Source: Bettongia penicillata ogilbyi | Taxonomy: Eukaryota > Chordata > Mammalia > Diprotodontia > Potoroidae | DNA: 64,000 nt | Reading direction: 5' to 3' | NCBI GenBank assembly: GCA_023548195.1 | Contig: JAJHZJ010000252.1 | Location: 4,559,969 to 4,623,968, forward strand | Shown here: piece by piece, positions 44,347-55,815 of the stretch | How positions within the stretch are numbered: position 1 is the stretch's first letter | Layout of the letters: every line of letters begins with the position of its first letter | Made by a program: the position numbers and the translations under genes | The notes under the pieces: model-generated | The model's database searches: none | What the model was told of the DNA's origin: nothing | Seen by the model: the letters and a program-made list of their open reading frames with translations, nothing else

Positions 44347-45142
44347 CAGGCACAGGTTGCCTCATCATGCTTCATTTTATTGCTCTTTGTAGATATTGCA
44401 CTTTTTACAGATTAAAGTTTGTGGCAACCCTGTATCAAGCAAGCATATTGGCATCATTTTCCCAACAGCATGTATTTACTTAATGTCTCTGTGTCACGTT
44501 TTTGGTAATTTTCCCAAATTTCAAATATTCTCATTATTATTAAATCTGTTATGGTGATCTGTGATCAGTGATCTTTACTGTTGTAATTGTTTGGGGCTGC
44601 CAAGAACCATGACCAGATAAAATAGCAAACTTAATAAATGTATGTGTTCTGACTTCTCCACCTACTGGCCATTCTCCACTCTCTCCCTTTCCTCAGGCCT
44701 CCCTATTCCCCAAGATTCAACAGTGCTGAAATTAAGCCAGTTAATAATCTTAGCATGACCTCTAAGTGTTCAGATGAAAGGAAGGGTCAATCAAGGAGGT
44801 AAACTGCATTGTCTTATTTTAAGAAAAGGCAATTGCCACCGGAGCCTTCAGCAATGACCACCCTGACCAGTCAGCAGCCATCTACATCAAGGCAAGACTT
44901 TTCACTAACAATAAGATGCTCACTAAAGGCTCAGATGATAATTAGCATTTTTAACAATAAAGAATTTTTAAATTATGTACATTTTTAGATGTAATACTAC
45001 TACATACTCAGTAGGCTACAGTATAGTGTAAACATAACTCATATACATTGGGAAACCAAAAATTTATGACTTGATTTATTGCAATATTTGCTTTACTGTG
45101 GTGATCTGGAATCAAATGCGTGATATCTCTAAGGTATGCCTG
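44347..45142. mobile_element. Internally deleted Tigger1-like (pogo/Tc1-mariner) DNA transposon
   Basis: Both ends match Tigger1: 'caggcacagg' and 'ttcattttattgctctttgt' at the left, 'gatatctctaaggtatgcct' and 'g' at the right. The left terminal region (44347-44600) includes 'gtttgtggcaaccctgtatc' and 'tctgttatggtgatctgtga'. The right terminal region (44810-45142) includes 'accaccctgaccagtcagca' and 'gctcagatgataattagcat'. The transposase-coding middle of about 1.6 kb or more is missing, and a central stretch (44600-44810) joins the two ends. A TA precedes the left end (44345-44346); the right TA is mutated. It is a nonautonomous remnant. Confidence 0.85.
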
Positions 45143-45324
45143 CTGGACATTCCAATTTACAGTTACAAAATGAATGACATCAACACTCATTTCTATTTCT
45201 CTAATATCAATTATTGCTTGACATGAGCCAATATACCTTTTTAAGGATGTGGGATTAAAAAAAGATATTATCATTTTGGCATGATTTTTGAGAACCAGAG
45301 GTTTATTGTATAGTCAACAATTAT

Positions 45325-46061
45325 TACTTATAGGATCATAGAATTTTAGAGTTGGAAAGTTCTTCAACTCATATTAGAAAAAGAGTCCCATTCCAACACA
45401 TCCAACAAGTGATCTTTCATTTATTACTGGAAGACCTCTAGTGCAGAAAACTTGCTAACTCCCAAGGTAGTCTATCCACTTAGGATTACTCTAATTATTA
45501 GGAAATTTTTTCTAACAATTCACCTCTGCAGCTGACACATATTGCTTCTGGTTCTCTTCTCTAGAGCCAAACTGAAGTCTAATCCCCTTTCCATGAAACA
45601 ACTTTTCAAATAATTCAAGGCAACTATATGCCCCCTTTAAATTTTCTCCAGGAAAAATATATCCAGTTCCTTCAACTAATATTTATAAGGCGTAACTTCA
45701 TGACTCATCACCATCACAGTTGACATTCTTTGAAGGCTGCCCAGAGTTTATCAATATTCTTCATAAGCTGTAGGAATCAGAACTGAACATAATATCTGGA
45801 ATGTATTCTGGAACGAGGTCAGAACTTAAGCATTATTATCACTTCCGTATTCATAGAAGTTATGCCTCTCAAGGCACCAAAAAAGATAAAAGATACTAAA
45901 AATCACATTTACTTTTTGTTTGTCATCACACTGTTGATTCATATGGAACTTATAATCCACTAAACCCTCCAGACTTTTTTTTTAAAGACAAATTGCTATC
46001 TAATTATGGCTTCTACATCTTATATATGTTTTTAATTTAGCCTGGTTTAGTTGATGGTTTT
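45325..46061 (-). mobile_element. CR1/L3 LINE, antisense, left part (split)
   Basis: The reversed end starts 'aggatcatagaattttagag' and continues 'tttctaacaattcacctctg', 'gcttctggttctcttctcta', 'ctttccatgaaacaactttt', 'cataatatctggaatgtatt' and 'acttataatccactaaaccc', the standard antisense order of CR1/L3 3'-proximal sequence. It is interrupted at 46062 by a 7SL retrocopy and resumes at about 46329. Confidence 0.75.
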
Positions 46062-46328
46062 GAGACAAGATTTCCCTATCTCACCCAAGCAGGGGCTATT
46101 GGTGGGTTCTGTCCTGCTCTAAAAAGACCTCTTCTGTTTCTGACCTGGGCTAGTTTTCCCTTCTTTAGGTAATTTGGTGTCCCCCACCTACCACAGGCTC
46201 ACCTTGATAATGTCAAATTTCATGCAAACACCTGACAGTTTGATCCACTCCAGTTTGGGACTTCAGAGATCCACCAACTTTAGCCTCTAGCATTACTAGC
46301 ATTACAGGCATGCATCTCCACATCTGAC
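46062..46328 (-). pseudogene. RN7SL: 7SL (signal recognition particle) RNA retrocopy, nearly full length
   Basis: On the minus strand, from 46328, the sequence follows 7SL RNA in order. The 5' Alu-domain end has 'gcatgcctgtaatgctag' and 'ggtggatctctgaagtcc'. The S-domain centre has 'caggtgtttgcatgaaattt', 'ggtgggggacaccaaattac', 'gaagggaaaactagcccagg' and 'tcagaaacagaagaggtc'. The 3' end is 'gatagggaaatcttgtctca'. The 267 bases compare with about 300 in the functional RNA. Substitutions in the Alu domain and at several S-domain helix positions make function unlikely. Marsupials lack 7SL-derived SINEs, so this is a single-copy retrotransposed 7SL and not an Alu/B1-like repeat. It splits a CR1/L3 element. 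No clear poly(A) tail or target duplication remains. Confidence 0.85.
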
Positions 46329-46665
46329 CCAAATCTGGTGTTTGTAAGGTCTGTGTGTAAGACTTTACATTTAGTACTACTAAATTTTGTCTTTTTGAAT
46401 TTAACCTACTTGCTTTAGACTATCAAAACTTTGTTAAACTTGTATTCTATCCTGTTGTGTTACCTAACTTTTCAAGCTTTGTCTCATTTACAACATTGAT
46501 AAACATGTCATCTATGATTTTATCCAAGTCATTATAAAAAATGTTAAGTAGTATAGAACCAATCACAAGTTCTTGAGCCTCTGGAGACCTGTCACATTGA
46601 TATCTGACCATCTATATTTACTCTTTCCATCCAGAAATTGCACTATCAATTCCATATCTTTGCAT
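46329..46665 (-). mobile_element. CR1/L3 LINE, antisense, right part (split)
   Basis: It continues the 45325 copy with 'gtgtgtaagactttacattt', 'gtctcatttacaacattgat', 'aaacatgtcatctatgattt', 'atccaagtcattataaaaaa' and 'ctctttccatccagaaattg'. These are L3 words that directly follow those at the end of the left part. Confidence 0.75.
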
Positions 46666-46689
46666 ATCTTTTTCTTTAAAAAATTGTAT

Positions 46690-48560
46690 TCCAGGAAAGG
46701 ATTCTGAGGAAATGGTGGACTAGGTCAGAAAATTCCAAGCTTTCTAGATTTCCCCCATAGATGAGATAACAATAGCACTTCAGGACAAATATAGCATGGT
46801 AAAAATAAATAAGACTAAGACTAGAGCAGTGGTCCTCTTGGGACAATGAGAGAAGATCTGAAGAAAAACAACAGGACACTTCACTGTGAAGGTGAACACC
46901 TCCAGGCTAGAACCAGTTAAACAATAAATGGCAAGACCTGGGGTTAGCTAGGTTGGGAGTCTGCTTCAGCCCCAGCTACAGGAACATTTATTCCCAGGGC
47001 AGTAAGGGAAGTTGTGCATCTGAGCTGGGGATGATCCAGTGAGCCTCTGCTGACAAAGAATACCAGACCCAGCTGTGCTGTTGATATAGAAGGAACCAGC
47101 ACATGCCTGGTGAATGTAGAAGCAGTGGGGCATGGACGCTACCTGCTATGGGCACTGAGATGAAGCTTGAAGTCTCTGTTTCAGTTCCAGGCTAGAAGGG
47201 AGAACAGAAGGAGGATCTGGGGTCAGAGGCACCATCTCCCATCCCCCAGGGCTAGAAGGGATTACAAATACTAAACTGCTACAAAAGCACACACACACAC
47301 ACACACACGTAAAGGAGAAAGACTACAACCATAGATTATTACTATAGTAATAGAGAAAACCAGGGTTCATCTTCAGAAGAGGATAGTGAAAAAAAAGAAA
47401 TCCTTTTCTATCCCAAAAGAGTGACATTAAATTATCATCTGCCCAAAAACAATTCATAGAAGGACTTGAAAAAGACTTTAAAAATCAAATGAGAAAGATT
47501 GAGGGGGAAAAAAAGGACAGTCTAAGGAAAACAAGATTATGAAAAGAAAGTCAACTAATCAGAAAAGGAGATCCTTGTTTTACCCCTGACTTATTGGGAA
47601 GACTTCTAGTTTATTCCCGTGACAGAAAAGACTTGCTCTTGGTTGTAGATGGATACTATGTATCATTTTAATAAAGACTTCACTGATTTGCATGCTTTCT
47701 AGTTTTGTTTTTTAGACAGGAATGGGTGTTATATTTAGTCAAAAGCTTTTCCTGCTTCTGTTGAGATAGTCATGTAATTTTTGTTGCTTTTAATTATTAT
47801 CATAGCTAATTATGCTTATAACTTTCCTAATATTAAACCAGCTCTGAGTTCTTGGTATATATCTCACCTGGTCACAATATGTGATATTTGTGATTTATTG
47901 CTATAATCTCTTTGTTGATATATTAGTTGCAACATTTTTATCATTTTTCATTAGGGAAATTGATCTATAGTTTTCTTTTTCTTTTTTTTTCTTTCCTTGG
48001 TTTAAGTATCAAATGACTACCAAGATAAGATCAAAACAGGTGACACTATAAGCAAATTAGGAAACCAAGGCGTAGTTTACCTCTCAGATCTATGGAAAAG
48101 GGAAGAATTTCTGACAAAACAAGAGATAGAGAGCATTACAAGATATAAAATGGATTATCTTGATTATATTAAATTAAAAAGTTTTTGCACAAACAAAACC
48201 AATGCAACCAGTTAGGAGGAAAGTAGAACACTGGAAAACAATTTTTATGCAACCATTTGTGATAAAATCCTCACTTCTCAAATATATAGAGAACTGAGTA
48301 AAATTTATAAGAATACAAGTCATTCTACAATTGATAAGTGGTCAAAGGATGTGGACAGATAGTTTTCAGAAGAAGAAATCAAAACTATCTATAGTCATTT
48401 GACAAAAATGCTCTAAATCACTATTAATTAGAGAAATGCAAATTAAAACAACTTTGAGGTACCACCTCATGGCTAATATGACAAAAAGGAAAATGATAAA
48501 TGTTGAAGGAGATGTGGGAAAATTGAGACACTAATGAACCTGGTTATCAAATCTCTATTT
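46690..48560 (+). mobile_element. Rearranged L1: sense 5' end, inverted RT segment, sense ORF2 C-terminus
   Basis: Three pieces lie in a row. 46690-47555 (plus) is L1 5' UTR and the start of ORF1 ('ggaaatggtggactaggtca', 'gaaagtcaactaatcagaaa'). About 47556-47995 reads on the minus strand as the ORF2 RT region; the plus words 'gacaggaatgggtgttatat', 'aaagcttttcctgcttctg' and 'gggaaattgatctatagttt' are reversed L1 ORF2. About 48000-48560 reads on the plus strand as the ORF2 C-terminal region ('gaaatcaaaactatctatag', 'gagaaatgcaaattaaaaca', 'tttgaggtaccacctcatgg'). The 3' UTR is missing. The middle inversion is the unusual part. It could be one rearranged L1 or two overlapping insertions. Confidence 0.65.
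47289..47309 (+). repeat. (CA)n microsatellite
   Basis: About ten CA units, inside the L1 5' UTR piece. Confidence 0.9.
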
Positions 48561-48989
48561 TTGTTGTAATTTTGTTGTAATTTCTAATACAAATGGCATT
48601 TGTCAGAAGAAATAGATGCAAAATGAAAATTAAGCAACTCTGTCTTCTCTTTTCTGTCAGTTACCAGGGTACCATTCATCTCAAGTTAAAGTCCCATTCA
48701 TTCTCTTATCCTTCTTTCCTCCCAACAGCCCTAAAACCTCTTTTTGCTATCTTTAGTTCCTTTGCTAACCTTTACCTGTTCTGTACTTCAGGCCATCTGA
48801 TGCTCTTTTTTTTTTTTTTTTTTTTTTTTGGCCAAATTGTGCTACATTGCTATGTTTCATTTTGTTACCTTCCCTTGTCCCACCTTCTATACATTTCTCT
48901 TTTTGAGTCTATCATTGAGAGAGTTCCTTGTGAATAGTTATTGGTCTATTCAGGCAAGTGTCAATTTTTGTGTCTCGTTTCAGTTGTTT
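48561..48989. other. Unassigned, with a T23-type run
   Basis: A homopolymer T run occupies about 48808-48830. The flanks are pyrimidine-rich and may belong to the L3 copy that follows. The 114-codon plus frame (48593-48937) runs through the T-run and has no recognisable domain. Confidence 0.4.
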
Positions 48990-49400
48990 CCTTTTGTGGT
49001 TTCAGAATTTCATTACTGATAGTTTTCCATCCCTCCTGAGGTAATTTTCCCTGAAGCATTTTACTCCATGGCATCTTATGATGAGGTTACTCTGAACATT
49101 TTGAAATATGTTTTCCCAAAATATAAGTTGCATGTCAGACTATTTCTGGATTTCTCTTTCTTCATTATCTAAAAGGAATTAGATACTGCCCACCATTTCT
49201 GTCCCAACAACCAGGTCTTTGCTTTAGAGAAAATCAGATTCACAATATAATTTTCCCTTCTTGATTTCTTCTCCTTTAGCTGCCTATTTGAGAGAGAGAG
49301 ACAGAGACTGAGAGACACAGAAAGAATTTTACTAGATATCTGGATAAGTGAAGTCCCCCTGTAGTATCTAGACAACAGCTAAAAAGGATTCAGAAAGACC
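48990..49400 (-). mobile_element. CR1/L3 LINE fragment, antisense
   Basis: Reversed L3 words: 'ggaattagatactgcccacc', 'aatcagattcacaatataat', 'actagatatctggataagtg', 'aagtccccctgtagtatcta'. It corresponds to the same L3 part as the copy at 30430. Left and right limits are uncertain. Confidence 0.55.
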
Positions 49401-50384
49401 TGTTCCACATGTGTTTTCTATATGTGTACATTCTTGATTTGATTCTATTTTTCCAATGGGCATAGCTTGTATTTGTGAAAGTGTGAGCTCCAGGATTTGG
49501 GGGAGAATATTTTGTATAAGCTTCTTACTTTATCATTGTTTTTTTTTTCCTTATTTATTTATTTATTTATTTAACTTTTTACATTAATTTTCACAAAATT
49601 TTGGGTTCCAAATTTTCCCCCCATTTATCCCCTCCCCCCACCCCAATACACCAAGCATTCTAATTTTCCCTATCACCAATCTGCCCTCCCTTCTATCATC
49701 CCTCTCTTCTCTTGTTCCCATTTTCTCTTTTGTCCTGTAGGGCCAGATGACTTTCTATTCCCCATTAACTGTATTTCTTATTTCCTAGTAGCAAGAACAA
49801 TACTAAACAGTTGTTCCTAAAACTTTGAGTTCCAAATTCTCCCCATCCCTCCCTCCCCACCCATTCCCTTTGGGAAGGGAATTCAATATAGGCCATATCT
49901 GTGTAGTTTTGCAAATGACTTCCACAATAGTCGTGTTGTGTAAGATTAACTGTATTTCCCTCCATCCTATCCTGCCCCCCATTGTTTCTATTCTGTCTTT
50001 TTATCCTGTCCCTCCCCAAGAGTGTTGACTTCAAATTGCTCCCTTCTCCCATTGCCCTCCCTTCCATCATCCCCTCCACCCTGCTTATCTCCTTCTCCCC
50101 CACTTTCCTGTACTGTAAGATAGGCTTTCATTCCAAAATGAGTGTGCATTTTACTCCTTCCTTTAGTCGAATGGGATGAGGGTAAACTTCATGTTTTTTT
50201 CTCAGCTCTCCTCTCTTTCCCTCCACTAAAAAGTCTCCTGCTTGCATCTTGAATGAGATATAATTTCCCCCATTCCATTTCACCCTCTCTCCTCCCACGA
50301 CATTTCTCTCTCACCATTTACCTTAATTTCTTTTAAGATATGGTCCCATCCTATTCATTTCACTCTGTGTTCTCTGTCTCTGTA

Positions 50385-50470
50385 TGTGTGTGCATGTGTG
50401 TATGTGTGTGTGCATGCCTGTACATGTGTGTGTGTGCATGTGTGTGTGTGGGTGTACATCTGTGTGTGGT
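50385..50470. repeat. Degenerate (GT)n microsatellite
   Basis: GT/CATG-type repeats within the L1 spacer, with the same relative position as 21660-21705 in another L1 copy. Confidence 0.85.
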
Positions 50471-50686
50471 CCCACCAACTACCCAGACACTGAAAAGTTT
50501 TAAGAAGTACAAATATTGTCTTTCCATGGAATGTAAACAGTTCACCTTTGGTAAGTCCCTTATGACTTCTCTTTGCTGTTTACTTTTTCATGCTTCTTCT
50601 CTTTCTTGTGTTTGAAAGCCAAATTTTCTTTTCAGCTCTGGTCTTTTCATCAAGAATGCTTGAAAGTCCTCTGTTTCATTGAAAGA

Positions 50687-51229
50687 TCATTTTTTCCCCT
50701 GAAGTATTATACTCAGTTTTGCTGGGTGGATGATTCTTGGTGTGAGTGCTAGTTCCTTTGACTTCTGGAATATCCTATTCCACGCCCTTCGATCCCTTAA
50801 TGTAGAAGCTGCTAGATCTTGGGTTATCCTGATTGTATTTCCACAATACTGAAATTGTTTCTTTCTAGCTGCTTGCAATATTTTCTCCTTGACCTGGGAA
50901 TTCTGGAATTTGGCCACAATGTTCCTACGAGTTTCTCTTTTTGGATCTCTTTCAGGCGGTAAACAATAGATTCCTTCAATACTTATTTTGCCCTCTGGTT
51001 CTAGAATCTCAGGGCAGTTTTCCTTGATCATTTCATGAAAGATGATGTCTAGGCTCTTTTTTTGATCATGGCTTTCAGGTAGTCCCATCATTTTTAAGTT
51101 GTCTCTCCTGGATCTATTTTCCAGGTCAGTTGTTTTTCCAATGAGATATTTCACATTCTCTTCCATTTTTTCATTCTTTTGGTTTTGTTTTGTGATTTCT
51201 TGGTTTCTCAGAAAGTCATTAGTCTCCAT
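50687..51229 (-). pseudogene. L1 ORF1p remnant, 180 codons
   Basis: This is the largest intact piece of a marsupial L1 ORF1 protein in the window. It has the coiled-coil end (residues about 1-30), an RRM-type region and the C-terminal domain. Diagnostic stretches are NRSRRDNLKMMGLPESHD (about 38-55), DIIFHEMIKENCPEILEP, RDPKRETRRNIVAKF and DRRAWNRIFQKSKELALTPR. The upstream frame is closed by a stop (TAG where a glutamine codon is expected) immediately before the first methionine. The native protein therefore cannot be made in full length, and the real start of ORF1 lies further right. It is a retroelement relic with no host role suggested. Confidence 0.85.
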
Positions 51230-51504
51230 CTATTCCATCCTAATTTTGAGAGAACTATTTACTTCAGTGAGCTTTTGAACCTCTTTTTCCATTTGGCTAA
51301 TTCTGCTTTTGAAAGCATTCTTCTCCTCATTGGCTTTTTGAACCTTTTTTGCCAATTCAGTGAGCCTATTTTTCAAAGTGTTATTTTCTTCAGCATTTTT
51401 TTGGGGTCTCCTTTAGCAAGGTATTGACCCGTTTTTCATGCTTTTCTTGCATCTCTCTCATTTCTCTTCCCAGTTTTTCTTCCACCTGTCTAACTTTAGT
51501 CAAA

Positions 51505-52135
51505 ATCTAATTAAATCTACTCGTTGGCTATTAATGGGAAGTACACATTTGCAGATGCATTGCTAAGTACCACTAGCTACCCACGTCTCTAGAACCTGAA
51601 ATAGCAATCACTTTCTGAGACCCCAACCCATGAATGCAAGTTGAGGAGTAATCGAAGGGCTGTATGCAAAAATTACAGTATCTTTCCTCCCTAAGTAAAT
51701 GAAGAAATCCCAGGGAAACTCAAAACCCCTGAATTGCTCTGTCAGAGTTAGACTTGCAGGGATAGCCAAAGTCCTCTTTTCCTACTATTGGAGAGTTTAA
51801 ATATCAGCTATTTTCCAATATTCTAGACATCCATGAGTCAATACCCATCCCAAACCTTGACCTACACTTCAGGTCTGCATCCTCCACTTCTTATTCCCTA
51901 TGCCTGGTCCTGTTTAAACTAGAAAATAACCCTGTAAAACCCACCCCATGTCTCCCATTTGGGGACCCTAACACTATCCAGAACCCCAGTAGACTGTTCT
52001 TTGTCCAGCTTTCTTGAAGGACTTATGTTCTAACTCCCCTCAATGAAGCTTGTTTGATTTACTTCTTCTCTGAATACTCAAATCTTGGCTTAATTTTGTG
52101 TATCAGGGCTCAGCTTCCCAACCGTAATAGTTTTC
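51505..52135 (+). mobile_element. Candidate solo retroviral LTR
   Basis: A non-coding, repeat-free block follows the truncated L1. Its right half resembles an LTR: 'aaaacccaccccatgtctcc', 'ttctttgtccagctttcttg', then 'caatgaagcttgtttgattt' resembling a poly(A)-signal/R region, and a 'gggctcagcttcccaacc' end. No retroviral genes adjoin. LTR ends are not defined. Confidence 0.35.
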
Positions 52136-53455
52136 TCCTTAGAAGTATCCAACATCACCCAGGGCTATAACTAAATGGTCTTAGCAGCCACACCTACTTC
52201 CCAAGTTTTACCTTTCAAAACATAGAGGGCAAGGTCTGAATCACGAACCATTTTCCATTATGGCAGGACCCTACTGCTTCCCCAACAACATGGTTATTAC
52301 TGGGGGCTTCATGCCTCTCACATTTTTCTCCTGGAAACATATATGACAAATAAGGGATATTGCCTCTTTTCTTTATATTGAGCTTTTGGAAGCCCCAAAC
52401 CTTTCTAAACAAGAGGGTCCTACAAAACAGGGAGTTACGAAAGCAGTGGTCTGGAAGAAGACCAAATCTCATTCACAGATATAACCTTCTTAACCAGTTA
52501 TTTATTTCCCAAATAACTTTTTTCCCATTTACATTTCTTAACTTCATTGGAAAAAAGTAAGGAAAATATGACCTTTGATGCTGTGATCTTTAATTTCTTA
52601 CCCAAGATGTCATAATATTTAGCAATGCTCTTTTAGTTCCTTCTGGTAGAATTATTATGCTAACATGAATCATCAGATGTATGTAGTAGTCATCTGTTGT
52701 GACAAGTTTTAGGAGGTCCTCTATTATGTAATGAATGCATGCCAGGAAAGACAACAGACATCTCTATTGTTATTATTGGGTTGACAAATTGCCACCTCAG
52801 TATCCCTTTCTATTCTTCCTCTGACCCTTCCTGGATAATCTTTCATCTGACAGATTCGGAGGTTCTATTATATCAGTCTTTGAAGAAAGAAATCTTCTTC
52901 CTCCTCAGATCATCCAGCTCCCTCTTCTTCAGGCACAAGCTTTAGATATATAGTTTAGCTCTAATAAATCATGTCCTCTTTTCTTCCCCTCCCCCTCTGC
53001 TTCTCTCCTTCTGCTTTTCTACCTCCCAGTGTTTAAGTCTCCACACTTTCAGTTCAGATCACATTTTTACCCACTGAATCCTTGCTTCTACTTCCCTTAG
53101 GAACACTGGATTATCCCTAATAACTATAAGAGGTTATAATGTTATCAAGTCCCTTTACTTTCTCCAGGAAGATCACTTTATAATATAGATAACAAATACT
53201 TGTTTGTAGCAGAAACGTAAATGTATACATTCAATGAACATTGATGAAAATTGCCTTCTGTTCTCTATACTAGTTGAAACTTTCAACATCAGTTTTGTTT
53301 TGTTTTAACTCTGCAAGTATGTGTATACCTCAACCCTGAAAACTTGATTACATGTTTTTCTCTCAGCTATCATCTATCTTTATAATTTCACCACCCTGGC
53401 CCTACTAAGGAAGTAGCTTCAACAACTCCAGTGTCATGCGTTACTACCCATTCCT
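52136..53455. other. Intergenic sequence, nothing recognised
   Basis: About 1.3 kb with no gene or repeat assigned. Confidence 0.4.
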
Positions 53456-53459
53456 TCTT

Positions 53460-53650
53460 TATTAAAAATAACTTATGGAATAAAATAAACATTTTCATAA
53501 CACAGTATAATAAAAAAGATGATTGTACATGAAACTGCAAATTTAGTATACACAACTTGTTATGCCTTTCAAATATATAAAAAAATTATCATGTAAATTT
53601 CTTTTATTCTTCCCTCCTCCAACCCTGCCAGAGAGATAGCTACCATTAGA

Positions 53651-53688
<38 letters not shown>

Positions 53689-55440
53689 TATTCTAAAAAT
53701 GCTTCTATTTATCAGTTCTTTCTCTGAATGCAGATAGCATCTTTCTTCATGTGTGCTTTGTAGATAATTTGGATATTTATAATAGACAACTTATTCACTC
53801 AAAGTCATTCTTAAAACAATATTGCTGTTACTACATATAGTGTTCTCCTGGTTCTGCTCATTTAGCTCTTCATTATTTCATGCAAGTCTTTCCATGTTTT
53901 TCTAAAACCATTGAGCTCATTATTCGTTATAGCACAGTAATATTCCATCATAATCGTATGCCACAACTTGTTTAGGCATTCCCCAATAGATGAGTATCCC
54001 TTCAATCTCCAGTTTTTTGCCACCTCAAAGAGAGCTATTATAAACATTCTAGAACATATAAGTTTTTTCCTTTTCCCCTAATCATTGTTGGAAATAGACC
54101 AAGTTGTGATATTGCTGGGTCAAAGGGTATAAATAGTTTAATAACTCTTGGGGCATAATTTCAGATTGCTTTCCAAAATGGTTAGATCATTTCACAATTC
54201 CACCAACAATGCATTAGTGTCCCAGTTTTTTCCACATCCTCTCCAACATTTGTCATTTTCCCCTCCTATCATTTTAGCCAATCTGGTAAGTGTAAAATAA
54301 TATCTTAAGGCTATTTTAATCCACATTTCTATAATCAATAATGATATAGAGCATTTTTATATGACTATAAATTGTTTTTATTTCTTTATTGGAAAATTGC
54401 CTGTGACCATTTATCAGTTGGGGAATGACTCATACTTTTATGTATTTTATAAAGTTCTTTATATATTTTAGATATGAGACCTTTATCTGATGAACTATCT
54501 ATGAAATTCCTCCCCCCAATTATTATGCTTTTCTTATAATCTTGGCTATATTAATTTTATTTGCAAAACCCTTTTAGCTTAATGTAATTGAAATTATGCA
54601 TTTACACCTAGTTTTGCTCTCTATCTCATGTTTATTCATAAATTGTTTACCTCTCCACAAGTCTGACAAGTAATGTTTCATGTTCTCCTAATTTTCTTGT
54701 AAAATCTTGCTTTATATCCAGTTCATGTATCCATTTTGTTTTTACTCCTATTTTCCTTCTCAGCCTCTCTTTTTACCTTATCCCTAATACTTTATCTTCT
54801 CTCCTTGCCCTCTATTTCCTTATTTTATTGTCCCCTCTAAAACTCCCTCCCTTATCTATTCATCCAATCCTCCTAATCTCAGTCAACCACACCTTTCTAA
54901 AAGTTCCTCCCGCACCCTATTCCCCAGTTTTCTTATGTCTCTAGAAGTTCAGAAGACTTCTAAACCTCTTCACATGTATATGTTTCTTCCCCTTCACCCA
55001 GATGAGAGTAAATTTCCAGTATTACCAGCCATCCACCCTACCTGCTTCCTCTTTATTAGTTCTTCCTTTCACACCCTCTTTTTATGAGATAATTTCTCCT
55101 TTTAATCATTTCCTAACCAGTTTTGTTTTTTAGAATCACCTCTTCATATGTAAGTCGGTCCCCGTTCCATTTTACACTAAAATACTCGACTCTTTCAACT
55201 TGCTGTACTGAATAATTGTTTTGCTTGACCTTTTCTCACTCACTTTATTTTGTCTTGCCAACTATCTTGTCTTACTTCCTGTCTTCCTCAAAATAAAAAA
55301 GACTCCTTAGTTCTTGATTTTACACTGCTCTCCTTAATCTTCTTTAAACCTCCTTAACTCTTCCACTTTTCCTTTTCCTTTCACTTTCTTTTACAGAGGC
55401 TGGAAGTAGAATCTGAAATGGTATCTATACCTGACATTAT
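53460..55440 (-). mobile_element. L1 3' end: ORF2 C-terminus and 3' UTR, then an older L1-like spacer
   Basis: 53460-54770 reverses the end of L1 ORF2 and the 3' UTR. The plus strand contains 'gttctcctggttctgctcat', 'agcacagtaatattccatca', 'gtgatattgctgggtcaaag', 'gctttccaaaatggttagat', 'agtctttccatgtttttct' and 'gatatgagacctttatctga', matching the layout of the copy at 5393. A 61-codon remnant (53862-54047) includes FEVAKNWRLKGYSSIGE. A GT microsatellite lies at 53658-53682. 54770-55440 is pyrimidine-rich and may be L1 spacer. Confidence 0.75.
53658..53682. repeat. (GT)n microsatellite
   Basis: About twelve GT units. Confidence 0.9.
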
Positions 55441-55714
55441 TCTTCAATTTTTTTTTAATTCTTCAAGATTTCTCCAAATTTCTTTCACTCAAATTCAATA
55501 TCTGTCTTTCTTCACTAATCCGAACCACCTATAAGTACTCTACCTGGTTCCTTATTCTCCCTAGTTCCCTGTCCTCTTCCTATAGAAGCTAGACTACCTT
55601 TCAGAATAGTGTAGCCGGTATAGTATTGCAGTTATTTTTGCATATATCTCATATTTCCTATTATTCCATAAACACTTTGAGATCCAGTGTCATATCTTAT
55701 TTATGGGATGTAAG

Positions 55715-55815
55715 TTTACTCAAGGGCAGGAACCATTTAACTTTTGTCTTTTTACTTCATTATCTAATACAGCACTTTGAAAATAATAGGCACTTAATAA
55801 ATGCTTGTTGATAGT
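55715..55815 (+). mobile_element. L2 3' tail
   Basis: 'Ctcaagggcaggaaccattt', 'cttcattatctaatacagca' and 'taggcacttaataaatgct' are the L2 3' UTR and end. Confidence 0.7.

Larger units (their letters stand above)
49550..51498 (-). mobile_element. L1 copy: long inter-ORF spacer and ORF1, 5' end missing
   Basis: On the minus strand, from 51498: ORF1 N-terminal coding region (stops present), the ORF1 central and C-terminal part (50687-51229, open), then a spacer of more than 1 kb that is pyrimidine-rich on the plus strand and ends near 49550. It includes a GT microsatellite (50385-50460). The orientation and ORF1 match the copies at 21640 and 60425. The 5' UTR is missing and the ORF2 coding region is not present. 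Confidence 0.85.

Noticed and set aside
46062..46328. Idea of an Alu/B1-like SINE
   Set aside because: The full 7SL S domain is present, which Alu and B1 lack, and 7SL-derived SINEs are not known in marsupials.
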